DNA of 15,989 nt, taken from Strongyloides papillosus. Taxonomy: Eukaryota > Nematoda > Chromadorea > Rhabditida > Strongyloididae. The notes below the pieces were generated by a model, which was given only the letters and a program-made list of their open reading frames with translations, was not told the DNA's origin and did not search any database. Positions 1 through 8,611 of the stretch are shown one piece after another. Location: assembly GCA_005656395.1 (NCBI GenBank), contig SRSI01000040.1, positions 1-15,989 on the forward strand, written 5' to 3'. Numbering within the stretch: the first letter of the stretch is position 1; each line of letters starts with the position of its first letter. A program made the translations under genes and the position numbers.

Positions 1-704
1 TTTCAACCATAAAATGTACCATATATTAAATATTGATAATCACCTGTTTAGATTTTCAATCATAAATATCTTCATATAACTGTACTCTTTATTATAATCT
101 TTCAAAATTCTTTTTCTATTTCTTGTCTTATTTAATAAATTATTCACTTTTTAATCTATAAATATTTCTTTGCAAATACTTAAAAAAAAAAAAATCATAA
201 TTGTAATGATAAACTATTAAAATTTTGTAAACAAATGTCATTAAAACAAATTGAAATTAATCCACTATAGAAATGTATTTTAGTGATTGTATTTATCTTA
301 AAAGTATAAAAAAAAGCATTATTTTGTGTTTAAAACTATTTATATTAATATAATTTCTAATGATATTTTTTTAATTTTTTAAGTCACAAAGCAACTGTAA
401 TATTATAAAGAATACGTAATTTCTTAAGAGTCTATAAAAAATTTCCTAATGAAATTAATGCTATAATCAAAGTATCATTGTTTTATTTAATATGGAAATT
501 AAAATTATGAATTTTGTATAACAAAAATCATCAGTGTAAATTCAAAGCTTTTACACAACAAGAAAGAATTTATTTAATTGATGATTTCAAATAATTTAAT
601 ATTTTATAGTGAAATCATTAATTTTACAGACTAAAATTTGTTCCAAAGAGACATCCAAATGTGTGAAATATTATTTAAAATTACATTTAAAATACGATCT
701 CTGT
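1..704. other. AT-rich DNA without a recognisable gene
   Basis: No open frame of note on either strand, no tRNA-like or rRNA-like segment and no tandem array. The only structure seen is an imperfect inverted repeat at 576-589 / 610-623 (13 of 14 pairs, 20-base AT-rich loop), which is unremarkable at this base composition. Confidence 0.6.
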
Positions 705-1030
705 ATGTTATTATTAGAAACCATTTCTGATTTCATTTAAAAATTTTTTGAAACTTAATAATCAAACTCAGAAATTATTAATTATCTCTAATCGGGTTTT
801 AAAAACCAATAACTTCATACTAATACTAACCCACATCTTTTTCATTACATTCACATACAATTTTTATGTCAGTTAATACACAGTGAATACATTTATATCG
901 TTATAAAATTGACGTTTTAGTGAAAATGCCGATAAACAACTATATTATAAATAAAAACAACATTTTGAAGTTCTTAAATATTACAACCTACGAAATTTAT
1001 TTCTACATCTTTAAAAAGTGAATTTACATA
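705..1030 (+). repeat. Dispersed repeat, copy 1 (pair with 5769-6090)
   Basis: This stretch aligns colinearly with 5769-6090 by eye. Shared blocks come in the same order and spacing: TTATTAGAAACCATTTCTG against ATATTAGAAACTATTTCTA, then ACCCACATCTTTTTCATT against ACTCACATCTTTTACATT, then ATAAACAACTATATTAT against AAAAACAACTATATAAT, then a TTTTGAAGTTCTTAAATA block, and finally TTTAAAAAGTG in both. Identity looks near 70 percent, so the duplication is old. There is no coding frame and no terminal inverted repeat that I can see. Copy 2 lies between two 5S rRNA relics, so the repeat may be old 5S spacer or a dispersed element that carries such a spacer. No 5S sequence is visible next to this copy. 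Confidence 0.6.
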
Positions 1031-1475
1031 CAAAAATAAAAAAGAGTAAAAATTGATGAAAAATATATTAATAATTTCTCGCCTAATAAAAATTAAATTT
1101 TTTTTGACTTGTGAATAATTTTACCGTTAACATTTTGCTTATGAAGACTAAAACAATAACTACAATTTTATTAAAATAAGTTGTTATTTTTGAATGATTT
1201 TATTTTTATCTTAAAACATAAATTGTTTTCTACAACACATTCTAAATTACAGGATTGAATCTTATTTTTTTGTAAATTTATTAGTGCTTTCACAAAAAGC
1301 ATTTATTAACATATCATGTTATCTTTGTTAAAATGTTTCAATAATTGAAGTTATTAATAGATATAATTTTTTATGAAATTATAATCATCAAATAGTTTAA
1401 CTTTTTTTATACTATTTTTCAAAATTAAACTTATAAAAGTTATAATAACATTGTGTTTTTTTTGGCACCTACCAT
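1031..1475. other. AT-rich DNA without a recognisable gene
   Basis: Homopolymer-rich AT sequence. I see no gene, RNA or clear repeat. Confidence 0.55.
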
Positions 1476-1912
1476 TTTTGCTTGAACGTTCAGGCAAAAT
1501 ATACATATAAAAAATAAATATTTATGAAATAATGCCGCTTTTTTTATTAAAAAAAATATTTCAAAATGAGAATGAATTGTTTTTTTAGTCAACAATCAAA
1601 TATATATTCTTTAAAAACATATTAAATATAAAAATTATGGGAAAATTCATTAAAATTTTTTTTTAAAAATTTTGTGTTCCCCTCACCCATTTCCTATATG
1701 AGGTAAATAATGACGGCAGTGCTAAACAAGTGGTACATTGCAATATCTTTATCAGAAAATAAATAAGACTATTGTAATTTCTTTGAAAATTACTCAAAAT
1801 GCATTTTCCTAATAATCGTTAACATTTTCGTGTCGAGTAAAATGCTTCATTATTTCAAAAATCATTCTGAAAAAACTTTTATTTATGTACGTTTTGCCTG
1901 AACGTTCAGGCA
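1476..1912. mobile_element. Candidate MITE-like unit bounded by two GC-rich palindromes
   Basis: The right boundary, 1895-1912, is a perfect 18 bp palindrome, TGCCTGAACGTTCAGGCA. The left boundary, 1476-1499, is a 24 bp palindrome with one mismatched pair and the same core, TGAACGTTCAGGCA. Read inward from both sides the similarity goes past the core: left continues CAGGCAAAATATAC, right (reverse complement) continues CAGGCAAAACGTAC. The two sites therefore act as inverted repeats about 437 bp apart. The interior is AT-rich with no open frame, as in non-autonomous DNA transposons. No convincing target-site duplication is seen, so the element call is an inference. The alternative is two copies of a palindromic protein-binding site. 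Confidence 0.35.
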
Positions 1913-3429
1913 GAATTACAGTTTGCGTTTTTTTTTCATGGTTAGTATATAACTTTAAAGTATTTAAATTTATATAGTTAAATAATCACTGCTTTTCATC
2001 AATACTGTTATAAAATTTTTAAATTTCTGAATCTATTGTTGTTGGAAAAAAGTTTAAAGAATGATTTTTGTTAAGAACACTAACAATTTTACACGAAATT
2101 GACTTTTAATAATATATTTTATAATACATTATAGAAAACAAATTAGTTCTTACATGAAAATAATCTAACAATAAAATATTAAGATTAAAAAAGTTACATT
2201 ACTTCAAATTATCAAACACATATTTCTACTGTCGCTCTTTGATATTTTTACGATTAGAATAAAATTTAGTTTTTTACGTAGGTGTAGCATTATATTTAAT
2301 GTAAAATTGTTCTATTTTTTTGTGTTTATTCAAATTGATACAATAATAAAAGCATGATTTTATTCTAAGAACTGATAAGATTTTTTAAAACATATAGTAA
2401 ATATAAAATATAAATTTCCGTTGTAGAGACTGAATCCATTAACATGTCTTATATGATTGTTTTAGTTCAAATCTAAATTTAAACTTTTAAAATCTATCTT
2501 TGTATAAAGCCTTATTAATAAAGAAAAAAAATTGTTAACTTAATGCACCAATCGATTGCCATATTTCTAATTGATTGATTCTACACTTTCGATTCACTCT
2601 CATTACAATTATCTTTCTCTTAAAATAATACTTTAAAATAGTTATTAAACCCTTCATTTTTCTATATTTGCAAATTTATAGAAAGAACCAAATTTTAACA
2701 ACTTCCTAGAAAATGTTTAAAGATTCATTCATATCATATCTAAAATAAAAAATTTATTGGAATTAAAATTATTCTCTAAAAAGATGTGTTTTAAAAAAAA
2801 ATTGTGATATTAATTTTTCGTTTCTACTAATTCCATGATAGAATACATTAAAAGTAAAAATTAATTAAAATAATTTCATAAAAAACTTTTTTAAATGTAA
2901 ATTAGTTTTTGTGGTCTAAAATCATTAAAATCTATATCTTAAGATTTCTATTAAATAACTGATAATACTTATAAAAACTTTTGCCAAAATGAAAACTAAA
3001 TCTCTTGTCCCATTAGAGATAAAGAATCACAGAAAAAGTAGAAAGTAAATTTTATATGATTGAAAAAAATATTTTAAAATGTCTTTTTATTTAGAAAATT
3101 TAGGTTGGGAATGAAAAATTTATAAGATTAAAACAATTCTTTTAAATTAATCTAGCCAAAAATTTTTTTTAAATTGTAATTATTCTTGTTACACTTTCTA
3201 CACTTATTGATTATTATTATAAATTTTTCACTTAAAATATTAGTACCATAAGATGTCATGGCACTACATATTTATTTTATGTTACTTCAAAACCACACAT
3301 TTTTTTATAGTAGAAAGTTAATAAATTTTATTAAAACGATCTAACAAATTTATTTATTTATTAAAAAAATCTATATCAATGTAAACGATGAATTATTTTA
3401 ATTTTTGATAAAAATAAATATTTTAAAGG
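1913..3429. other. AT-rich DNA without a recognisable gene
   Basis: About 1.5 kb with frequent stops in all frames, no Pol III-type RNA gene and no obvious repeat. It ends at the TATA box of the candidate secreted-peptide gene, so its last part would be that gene's upstream region. Confidence 0.55.
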
Positions 3430-3439
3430 TATAAAAAAG
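3430..3439 (+). promoter_or_regulatory. TATA box of the candidate secreted-peptide gene
   Basis: The sequence GTATAAAAAAG lies 44 bases before the ATG at 3474. This would put the start site near 3452-3462 and give a very short 5' leader. TATA-like strings are common in AT-rich DNA; the preceding GG and the match in position to the signal-peptide ORF make this one more credible. Confidence 0.4.
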
Positions 3440-3473
3440 TAGTAATTTTTCATTATAACATGCTATTTTAATA

Positions 3474-3805
3474 ATGAAAAGTATTAAATTAGTTATTGTA
3501 TTTATATTACTCATTAATATATTATTAACTGAATCTTTTGAAAGCAAAAATAATTTAGTTTCTAATAACAATCAAAGCATTGATAATTTACAAAAGCCGG
3601 CTATTTTAAATGATGAAGAAGATACAAACTCGATTGAAAAAAGACAAAGCAGATCGAAAAAAAGTAGAGTAAAAAAAGAAAAAACAAACAAAGAAGAATA
3701 AATCAATTTAGACAAGCATTAACACAATTACAGTCACAAATAGCCTCTATAGCTACAAGATTAGACAGTTTAACAACAACAGCAAGACCTAATGGAAGAC
3801 GTTGA
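3474..3805 (+). CDS. Candidate secreted peptide precursor with C-terminal heptad-repeat helix; frame broken near 3671-3733
   Basis: I do not recognise the family. The frame from 3474 runs 75 codons to TAA at 3699. It encodes a signal peptide (residues 1 to ~21, hydrophobic core LVIVFILLINILL), an Asn/acidic spacer, and a dibasic Lys-Arg at 56-57 followed by Gln and a Lys/Arg-rich run. The frame one base back is open from 3668 to TGA at 3803-3805. It carries Arg-Arg (3692-3697), then a helix with Ile, Phe, Leu, Leu, Ile, Ile, Leu, Leu in perfect a/d heptad spacing (3698-3772), and ends Pro-Asn-Gly-Arg-Arg. AATAAA follows directly at 3807. Three explanations fit: a one-base loss in the A7 run 3671-3677; -1 slippage there, since A-AAA-AAA is in slippery phase; or an intron 3669-3733 (GTAAAA...ATTACAG, 65 nt), which would join the frames but remove half the helix. 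The ATG has A at -3. Dibasic flanks and a Gly-Arg-Arg end recall amidated peptide hormones; a small secreted coiled-coil protein is the alternative. Confidence 0.5.
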
Positions 3806-3806
3806 G

Positions 3807-3812
3807 AATAAA
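3807..3812 (+). promoter_or_regulatory. Poly(A) signal AATAAA
   Basis: AATAAA begins one base after the TGA at 3803-3805. Its position fits a gene that ends with the shifted reading frame, not with the TAA at 3699. The hexamer alone is weak evidence at this base composition. Confidence 0.4.
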
Positions 3813-5409
3813 ATATTCAAACTAAAAAACTCTTTTCAAATATTTTTTTATTTTCTACAAAATATAAAATACTTTTTGTTCTTAAACTGATAAAAATTCT
3901 GCAGAAAATTAATAATATGTTTTTGTCATTAAAAACATTTTGTTTTGAAAAGTGTAAACCTTTTAGTTTATTAGAAGACTATTGTTAATTACATCTATAA
4001 TATATTTTTTATTTTTATATAGATTTATGTCCATTTTAAAATAAACTTTTATAAAAAATTTATATGTGCTTTTTTTATCAAAATATTTTATATGTTGATT
4101 TTTATAAGATTTTAAAAAACGATTTAAAAGGAATAAATTGTTAAAAATTATATCAATATTGTTAATAAATATAAAATATCTACATTTAAAGTAAAAATAA
4201 GAAAGAAGTGCCACAAATAAAAACATTTAAACCACTTCACTACGTTAAAAAACAAATCTGTATTCTTTTTTGTGTATAATCATACATTTATAGAATTACA
4301 ATTTTACAAAACATTTAAATATTTGTTAATGAAAGTTATTAAAAAATTTTAAACATTTATCCGTCAAACTTTTATTTAACTTTTAAAATTTGCATTTACA
4401 CGTTAATATATAGATTGTCTCAAAAGTTTTGTCGTTTTTTTTAATTACATTTTTTAATGATTTAAAAGGAGACGATTTTATTAAAAATCTAATTTTTTAA
4501 ATACAATAAAAATAGATATAAGCTGTAATATAATTTAGTAATATTCAAGTTAATGGTTATCACCGCACATATTTATCAATTGAAAAATATGATTATTAGT
4601 GTATAAGAATAAGTTATTATTGTAATTAGATAAAACCACTTCTTAACATTATATTTGTATAATTACAAATTATCATATTATCAATACTTAATTTTTTTTG
4701 TTAAAGAGTGAATGTAATTATCCATTATTTTAGATACTGTGTCTTCCAAGAGTTTTAACTAAGATATAATAAACTGAAGCTTAAAAATTTTATGTCGAAC
4801 ATTTGAAAAGATGTATTAATGTTAAAAGAGTTTAGTAATTGTTCTCAAAATATCAAGATGCATAAATGAACCTTGAATAATAAAACATTCATTTGTAGAA
4901 TTTTCGCTTCTAATAAAGATTTTTTAAATTATGTTACTTGAAAACTACTTTAAATGACCCTTTATATAGCATATTGTCAAAACTGAACAATAAAAAATAG
5001 ATTACTAGTAACGTATTTTATAATATATTCTAATACAAGTTAGACTTTAAAATTAGCATGATATTATACAAAATATTAAAATTCAATAACAGTTTACATT
5101 GTTTCGAAATATTGAACATATACATTTTCGTAAAATAAAAGGAACACTTTATGGTAAAACCCAATGATGTTCTTCGTTTTAAACATTTTTTTGTCGCTTG
5201 ATATTTTTTTATAGGTAGAGCTTTTTATTACATTTACTAAGAATTGTTAAAATTTGTCTCATTTTTCTTTTGTATATATCATATTAAAAAAATTCTACAC
5301 TAATTTAATATCATTAAATATGTTTTAATAAAATTTTTAATGTAGTTTGTATTACTAGTGTTCATAGTAAAATAACATTTTTAATAATTATGTGAAAAAT
5401 AATTATAAC
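3813..5409. other. AT-rich DNA, no supported gene
   Basis: About 1.6 kb of AT-rich sequence. A minus-strand open frame of 87 codons at 3963-4226 encodes a Phe/Tyr/Lys/Asn/Ile-rich product, as expected from chance translation of such DNA, and has no promoter or domain that I can identify. No RNA gene or repeat is seen. Confidence 0.5.
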
Positions 5410-5538
5410 GTTTTATGCTCATATTCGGCTGAAATACACCGAATCCCGTCCGATCTCTAAAGCGAATCAGTCGAAAGATATTTTAATACTTAGATAAGAA
5501 ACTTCTTGGAAACTATTAGTGGTGTAAGTCTTTTTTTT
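5410..5538 (+). pseudogene. Diverged 5S rRNA copy A with T8 terminator
   Basis: The whole length follows the animal 5S rRNA plan. There is a CATATTCGGCTGAAATACACC block near the 5' end, and ATCCCGTCCGATCT (5444-5457) matches the metazoan 5S sequence exactly. Further on are TAATACTTAGAT, matching TAGTACTTGGAT, then CTTGGAAACTATTAGTGGTGTAAGTC like the usual 3' end. The body is about 121 nt, the normal 5S length, and a T8 Pol III terminator follows at 5531-5538. The middle region (internal control box A) and the GATGGGAGACC segment are strongly altered, so this is most likely a pseudogene. The 5' half is the better preserved half, the reverse of copy B. Confidence 0.75.
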
Positions 5539-5768
5539 AATCTTGTTTATATAAAATAATTACAATAACAACATTTTTATACAAATAATTTTAAATATCT
5601 GTTTATAAATTTAAATAATTACCAAAAAAATAACAAAGTCAATAAAAATTTAGTTATCATTTTAATTTTATTTTATTTTTATTATGTATAATTTTGAATT
5701 CTAGATGTAGTTATACAACTAAATATGTACTTATAATAAGTATTAGTTAATATATTACATTCAGACAA

Positions 5769-6090
5769 ATGTTAAAAATATTAGAAACTATTTCTAGCTT
5801 CATTCAAAAATTTTGAAAGCTGAAGAATTACCTTCAGAATTCAATTTTACTTTTAAATTAAGTTATTTAAACCGAAATTTTTATAATAATATTAACTCAC
5901 ATCTTTTACATTTCATTCGTTTACAATTTTTTACCAATTAATATGCAGCGAATGTATGTGTATTATATAAAAGATAATTGTTTTAATAAAGATGCAAAAA
6001 ACAACTATATAATGAATAATAGCAATATTTTCGAAGTTTTTAAATATAAAAATTAAACAAGATTAATTTTTAAAAAGTGTACTTATCACA
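5769..6090 (+). repeat. Dispersed repeat, copy 2 (pair with 705-1030)
   Basis: This copy has the same ordered blocks as 705-1030, for example ATATTAGAAACTATTTCTAG, AACTCACATCTTTTACATT, ACAACTATATAATGAATAA and TTTTTAAAAAGTG. It lies wholly between 5S relics A and B, which fits a decayed 5S repeat unit of roughly 793 bp made of gene plus spacer. It holds no open frame. Confidence 0.6.
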
Positions 6091-6202
6091 ATGAAATAAT
6101 TCTTCATTTATTTTATATCATTATTAATATTTATGTAGAAAACAATTCTAGTGTCTTGCTTTTATAGACACAAAATCAAAATGTTAACCATAGTTGACAA
6201 TC

Positions 6203-6330
6203 TAACTTTGAGTATATCCTGCTTAATGTACTGAATTCCGTTTGATTTTCGAAGTGAATTGCCTGTAAATTACCTTATAACTTGGATGGAAGACCTACTA
6301 GCAAATTTTACTGGCAAAAGTCTTTTTTTT
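6203..6330 (+). pseudogene. Diverged 5S rRNA copy B with T8 terminator
   Basis: This is a second full-length 5S-like sequence of ~120 nt in the same orientation as copy A. Its 3' domain is well kept: ACTTGGATGGAAGACC (6280-6295) differs by one base from the canonical box C region. The 5' half is eroded but still alignable, e.g. TATATCCTGCTTAATGTACTG, then ATTCCGTTTGATTTTCGAAG against ATCCCGTCCGATCTCCGAAG. The end GCAAAAGTC is followed by T8 at 6323-6330, the same terminator length as copy A. Box C could still be recognised by TFIIIA, but the many changes elsewhere make a functional 5S RNA unlikely. Confidence 0.7.
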
Positions 6331-6960
6331 ATTTCCATCTATAAATGTTTCTTTAATAAAAAGGCAAAACTTTATTATCTTGGTATTTATTTGATATTAT
6401 ATAATACATTATGTATAATTTTATCGCCATTTTCATTTATAACAAAGTGAAAATTATCAAGATATTTTGCTTCGAGTGTTTCAAGAACTCATTGTATATT
6501 CAAAATTGGGTATTTAGAAAAATAGAAATTACAAAACTTTTATAGCTTAAATTAAAAAAGTATTAAATAGTAATACAGTTTAATTCAATAATTACCATAT
6601 TTTTTTGTTTTTATTAACAAATGATAGCCATTTTATTTAATAAGTAACTATATTTTGATATAAGCCATTCATTTCATATCATGGAAAATTTTTTATAATT
6701 TTTTGTTAATTTAGTTAGTAAAAAAGCACCTGTGTTAGTAGTTTTTGTTAACATCAAATTTCAATAACCGTATTAATTAAATTATATTTTATTTAATATC
6801 ATAGCTTTTTTTCCAAAGATAAATATTAATTAACGTATTTAAAAGTATTTAATAAATGAAAGAAATGAGTCATTTGAAAATGTTTGCGCAATTTTTTTGA
6901 ATAGAATAATATTTTGCCTTTTTGACGTAAAATCTTGAAGAAAAAGGCTCGCCACGCGTA
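6331..6960. other. AT-rich DNA without a recognisable gene
   Basis: No open frame, RNA gene or repeat recognised. A short GC-richer patch at about 6946-6960 directly precedes the tRNA fragment. Confidence 0.5.
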
Positions 6961-6992
6961 GCCTCCGTGGCGCAATCGGTTAGCGCGTTCGG
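6961..6992 (+). pseudogene. tRNA-Asn 5' fragment
   Basis: The 32 bases read as the 5' half of a eukaryotic tRNA-Asn(GUU). They give the 5' acceptor strand GCCTCCG, a D-arm with intact A box (TGGCGCAATCGG, TTAGCGCG), and the 5' anticodon strand TTCGG. The similarity stops exactly where the anticodon loop should begin. No anticodon, T-arm or B box follows within several hundred bases, and no displaced 3' half is seen in the window. A split by an intron is excluded because eukaryotic tRNA introns lie after the anticodon. It is therefore a truncated relic. Confidence 0.75.
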
Positions 6993-7496
6993 TAACACGT
7001 CAACTCTACAATGTCTTTTTTACAAATTCGCCGTGATACATAAAACTCCAAATTTGTGTTAAAAGTACCTTTTCAAAATAAGTTTAAGTGTGGAGTATTA
7101 ACAAATATAATAATAAAAAAACATCAAAATTACACTATTTTTATCAATTTGTTGATAAGTCTTGACCCGTGGCCTCCCTTTAACTAGCATCGCATTGTCT
7201 AGCCCTCATATAAGGAATTGGAAGAAATATTCTACGAATTATTTTTTAACAAAATTCTACTGATACAGTCATAATAAAAATTTTTTAAAAAAAAAAATTT
7301 TCGATGCAATATTTTTTTGTTTATACAGTTTTACTTTAAGCATGTCATATTTTTGAAAAAAAACACAAGATTTATTTATTTTTTAAAAAGACAAAGGAAG
7401 AAAATTATTACCATTTTTTGGGAAAATGTATATACTATGTGTACTTTTGTTTTTTTTAAAGTGACAGAAAAATTTTAAGTGAATGAAATGAAATAA
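6993..7496. other. AT-rich DNA; one small hairpin
   Basis: No gene is recognised. A perfect 7 bp stem with a 4-base loop (TTATCAATTTGTTGATAA) lies at 7141-7158, next to a GC-richer patch at 7163-7203 that I could not identify. Confidence 0.45.
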
Positions 7497-7717
7497 GTGT
7501 AGGGTTGGTACATTTCCGATGTCGTCGGTTTATAAAACCCAGTTTCTCGATAGTCGAGAATACTGAGGTTTGCATTTTATTTATTGCGTAGTGGAAATAC
7601 ACTGTTTTCACTATGCAATTTCTAAAATGCATTTTTTGTCAAAAAACCGTGATTTTTCTAAATCGCGTTTTTTGACAGAAAATTTTGAATAGTTGACGTG
7701 CACCCCAGTTCTTACAC
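7497..7717. repeat. Cluster of stem-loops in a GC-richer island; possible foldback element or structured RNA
   Basis: Three consecutive inverted repeats are visible. Hairpin A has 7 perfect pairs (7544-7550 / 7554-7560, loop TAG). Hairpin B pairs 7571-7579 with 7623-7631, then after a symmetric 4x4 internal loop pairs 7584-7597 with 7605-7618, where both departures from Watson-Crick are G-U; its loop is 7 bases. Hairpin C pairs 7631-7655 with 7660-7683, about 24 pairs with one bulge and two G-U. The island starts GTGTA (7497-7501) and ends TACAC (7713-7717), a short terminal inversion that could mark a small foldback transposon. Hairpin B resembles a microRNA precursor in size. There is no coding frame. 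Confidence 0.5.
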
Positions 7718-8129
7718 AAAATTACTTCTAAATTCAAAGTAAAGCAGAATTTTGGGATAGTGAACGAATTTGTCTTGATGCAGTAGTGTTTTGTGTGATA
7801 CTAAAATGCTTTATTACATATTCATAAAGATTTACTAACATTTTGACAATAACTAAGTTTTCCTTTGAATTAACTTCCATACGAAGTAGTTTTTAACCGT
7901 AGCTTCAATTTTCGTTTTCTGAATTACTTACATAATGTATCTTTTATATTTTGATAAAATGTTTATTTGAAGACAAGTGTGTTCACTGTTTCAAAAAAAA
8001 TTCAAAAGTAATTCACAATGTCTACTAACTAATCTTTCCCTAGTTTTCTCCTAATTGTTTACTTATACGAGATTTTAATAATAGAAGAATACGAATATAA
8101 GACTTTTGTTTTTGTAGTATTACAGATAT
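7718..8129. other. AT-rich DNA without a recognisable gene
   Basis: Spacer between the stem-loop island and the tRNA-Ile gene. No open frame, repeat or RNA is recognised. Confidence 0.5.
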
Positions 8130-8133
8130 AAAA
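8130..8133 (-). terminator. Pol III terminator of tRNA-Ile
   Basis: On the minus strand the tRNA 3' end at 8143 is followed after nine bases by TTTT, the minimal Pol III termination signal. Confidence 0.5.
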
Positions 8134-8142
8134 TGTGACCTT

Positions 8143-8236
8143 TGCCCCATACCAGGCTCGAACTGGTGACCTTGGCATTGCTTAGAATAGATTTAACTTA
8201 TAAGTACCACGCGCTAACCAACTGCGCCAATGGGGC
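8143..8236 (-). tRNA. tRNA-Ile(UAU) with a 20-nt intron
   Basis: On the minus strand the cloverleaf is complete. The acceptor is GCCCCAT paired perfectly with ATGGGGC, with discriminator A. The D-arm is GCGC...GCGC with A-box sequence TGGCGCAGTTGG. The anticodon arm is TGGTA / TGCCA around loop CTTATAA, anticodon TAT. The T-arm is ACCAG-TTCGAGC-CTGGT, with the B box. A 20-base intron (8179-8198) interrupts the gene after position 37, the canonical place, and animal tRNA-Ile(UAU) genes are typically intron-bearing. The mature length is 74 nt. All stems pair, so it looks functional and would decode AUA, a frequent codon in an AT-rich genome. Confidence 0.93.
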
Positions 8237-8527
8237 TTGAAAAGAGAACGACAACTAATTGATCATTACGAATTAAAAATTGTATACATTAAAGTTTAAT
8301 GATTTTCTTTAGTTCTAAAAAAAATAAGCAGTTTTGTAAATTATTAATAATCTAAATATTCAGAGATTTGATAATTCAACAAATTGGCATAAAAAACTGA
8401 GGATACTGAGAAATGCAGTTATAAATAATTTATTATTCAATTAGCCAATATTGCAAATCTTGACTTCTAAAATTGACTGTATAAAGAATTAAGCGTGGTT
8501 ACCAATCAGGGTGTGCTCGGATTCACA

Positions 8528-8600
8528 GCCACATTGGCTCAGTGGTAGTAGCGTCGGTCTTGTAAACCGAAGGTCGCTGGTTCAATCCCAGCATGTGGCA
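8528..8600 (+). tRNA. tRNA-Thr(UGU)
   Basis: The acceptor is GCCACAT paired with ATGTGGC, discriminator A. The anticodon arm is TCGGT / ACCGA around CTTGTAA, anticodon TGT, reading ACA. The T-arm is GCTGG-TTCAATC-CCAGC. There is no intron and the length is 73 nt. The D-arm is slightly unusual: the 3' side reads GTAGC where animal tRNA-Thr has GAGC, leaving a three-pair D stem (GCT/AGC) and a longer loop. The A and B boxes remain recognisable. The gene lies 291 bases from the divergently oriented tRNA-Ile. The Thr identity follows from the anticodon and the overall match to animal tRNA-Thr. Confidence 0.9.
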
Positions 8601-8607
8601 GCTCATA

Positions 8608-8611
8608 TTTT
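8608..8611 (+). terminator. Pol III terminator of tRNA-Thr
   Basis: TTTT begins eight bases after the tRNA 3' end, the usual position for Pol III termination. Confidence 0.5.

Noticed and set aside
3669..3711. 43-nt intron ending at ATTTAG in the secreted-peptide gene
   Set aside because: It would lead into a third frame (Thr/Asn/Tyr-rich) without the heptad pattern or the stop that adjoins AATAAA.
3963..4226. Minus-strand 87-codon open frame
   Set aside because: The product is only Phe/Tyr/Lys/Asn/Ile-rich as expected from AT-rich DNA. At this base composition about one such frame per window is expected by chance, and no promoter, poly(A) logic or domain supports it.
6259..6450. 63-codon plus-strand open frame
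   Set aside because: It starts inside the 5S relic B and crosses its T8 terminator; the amino acids reflect rRNA sequence and AT-rich flank.
7163..7203. GC-richer patch next to a 7 bp hairpin
   Set aside because: It was examined for tRNA, snRNA and tRNA-Asn 3'-half similarity on both strands; nothing matched.
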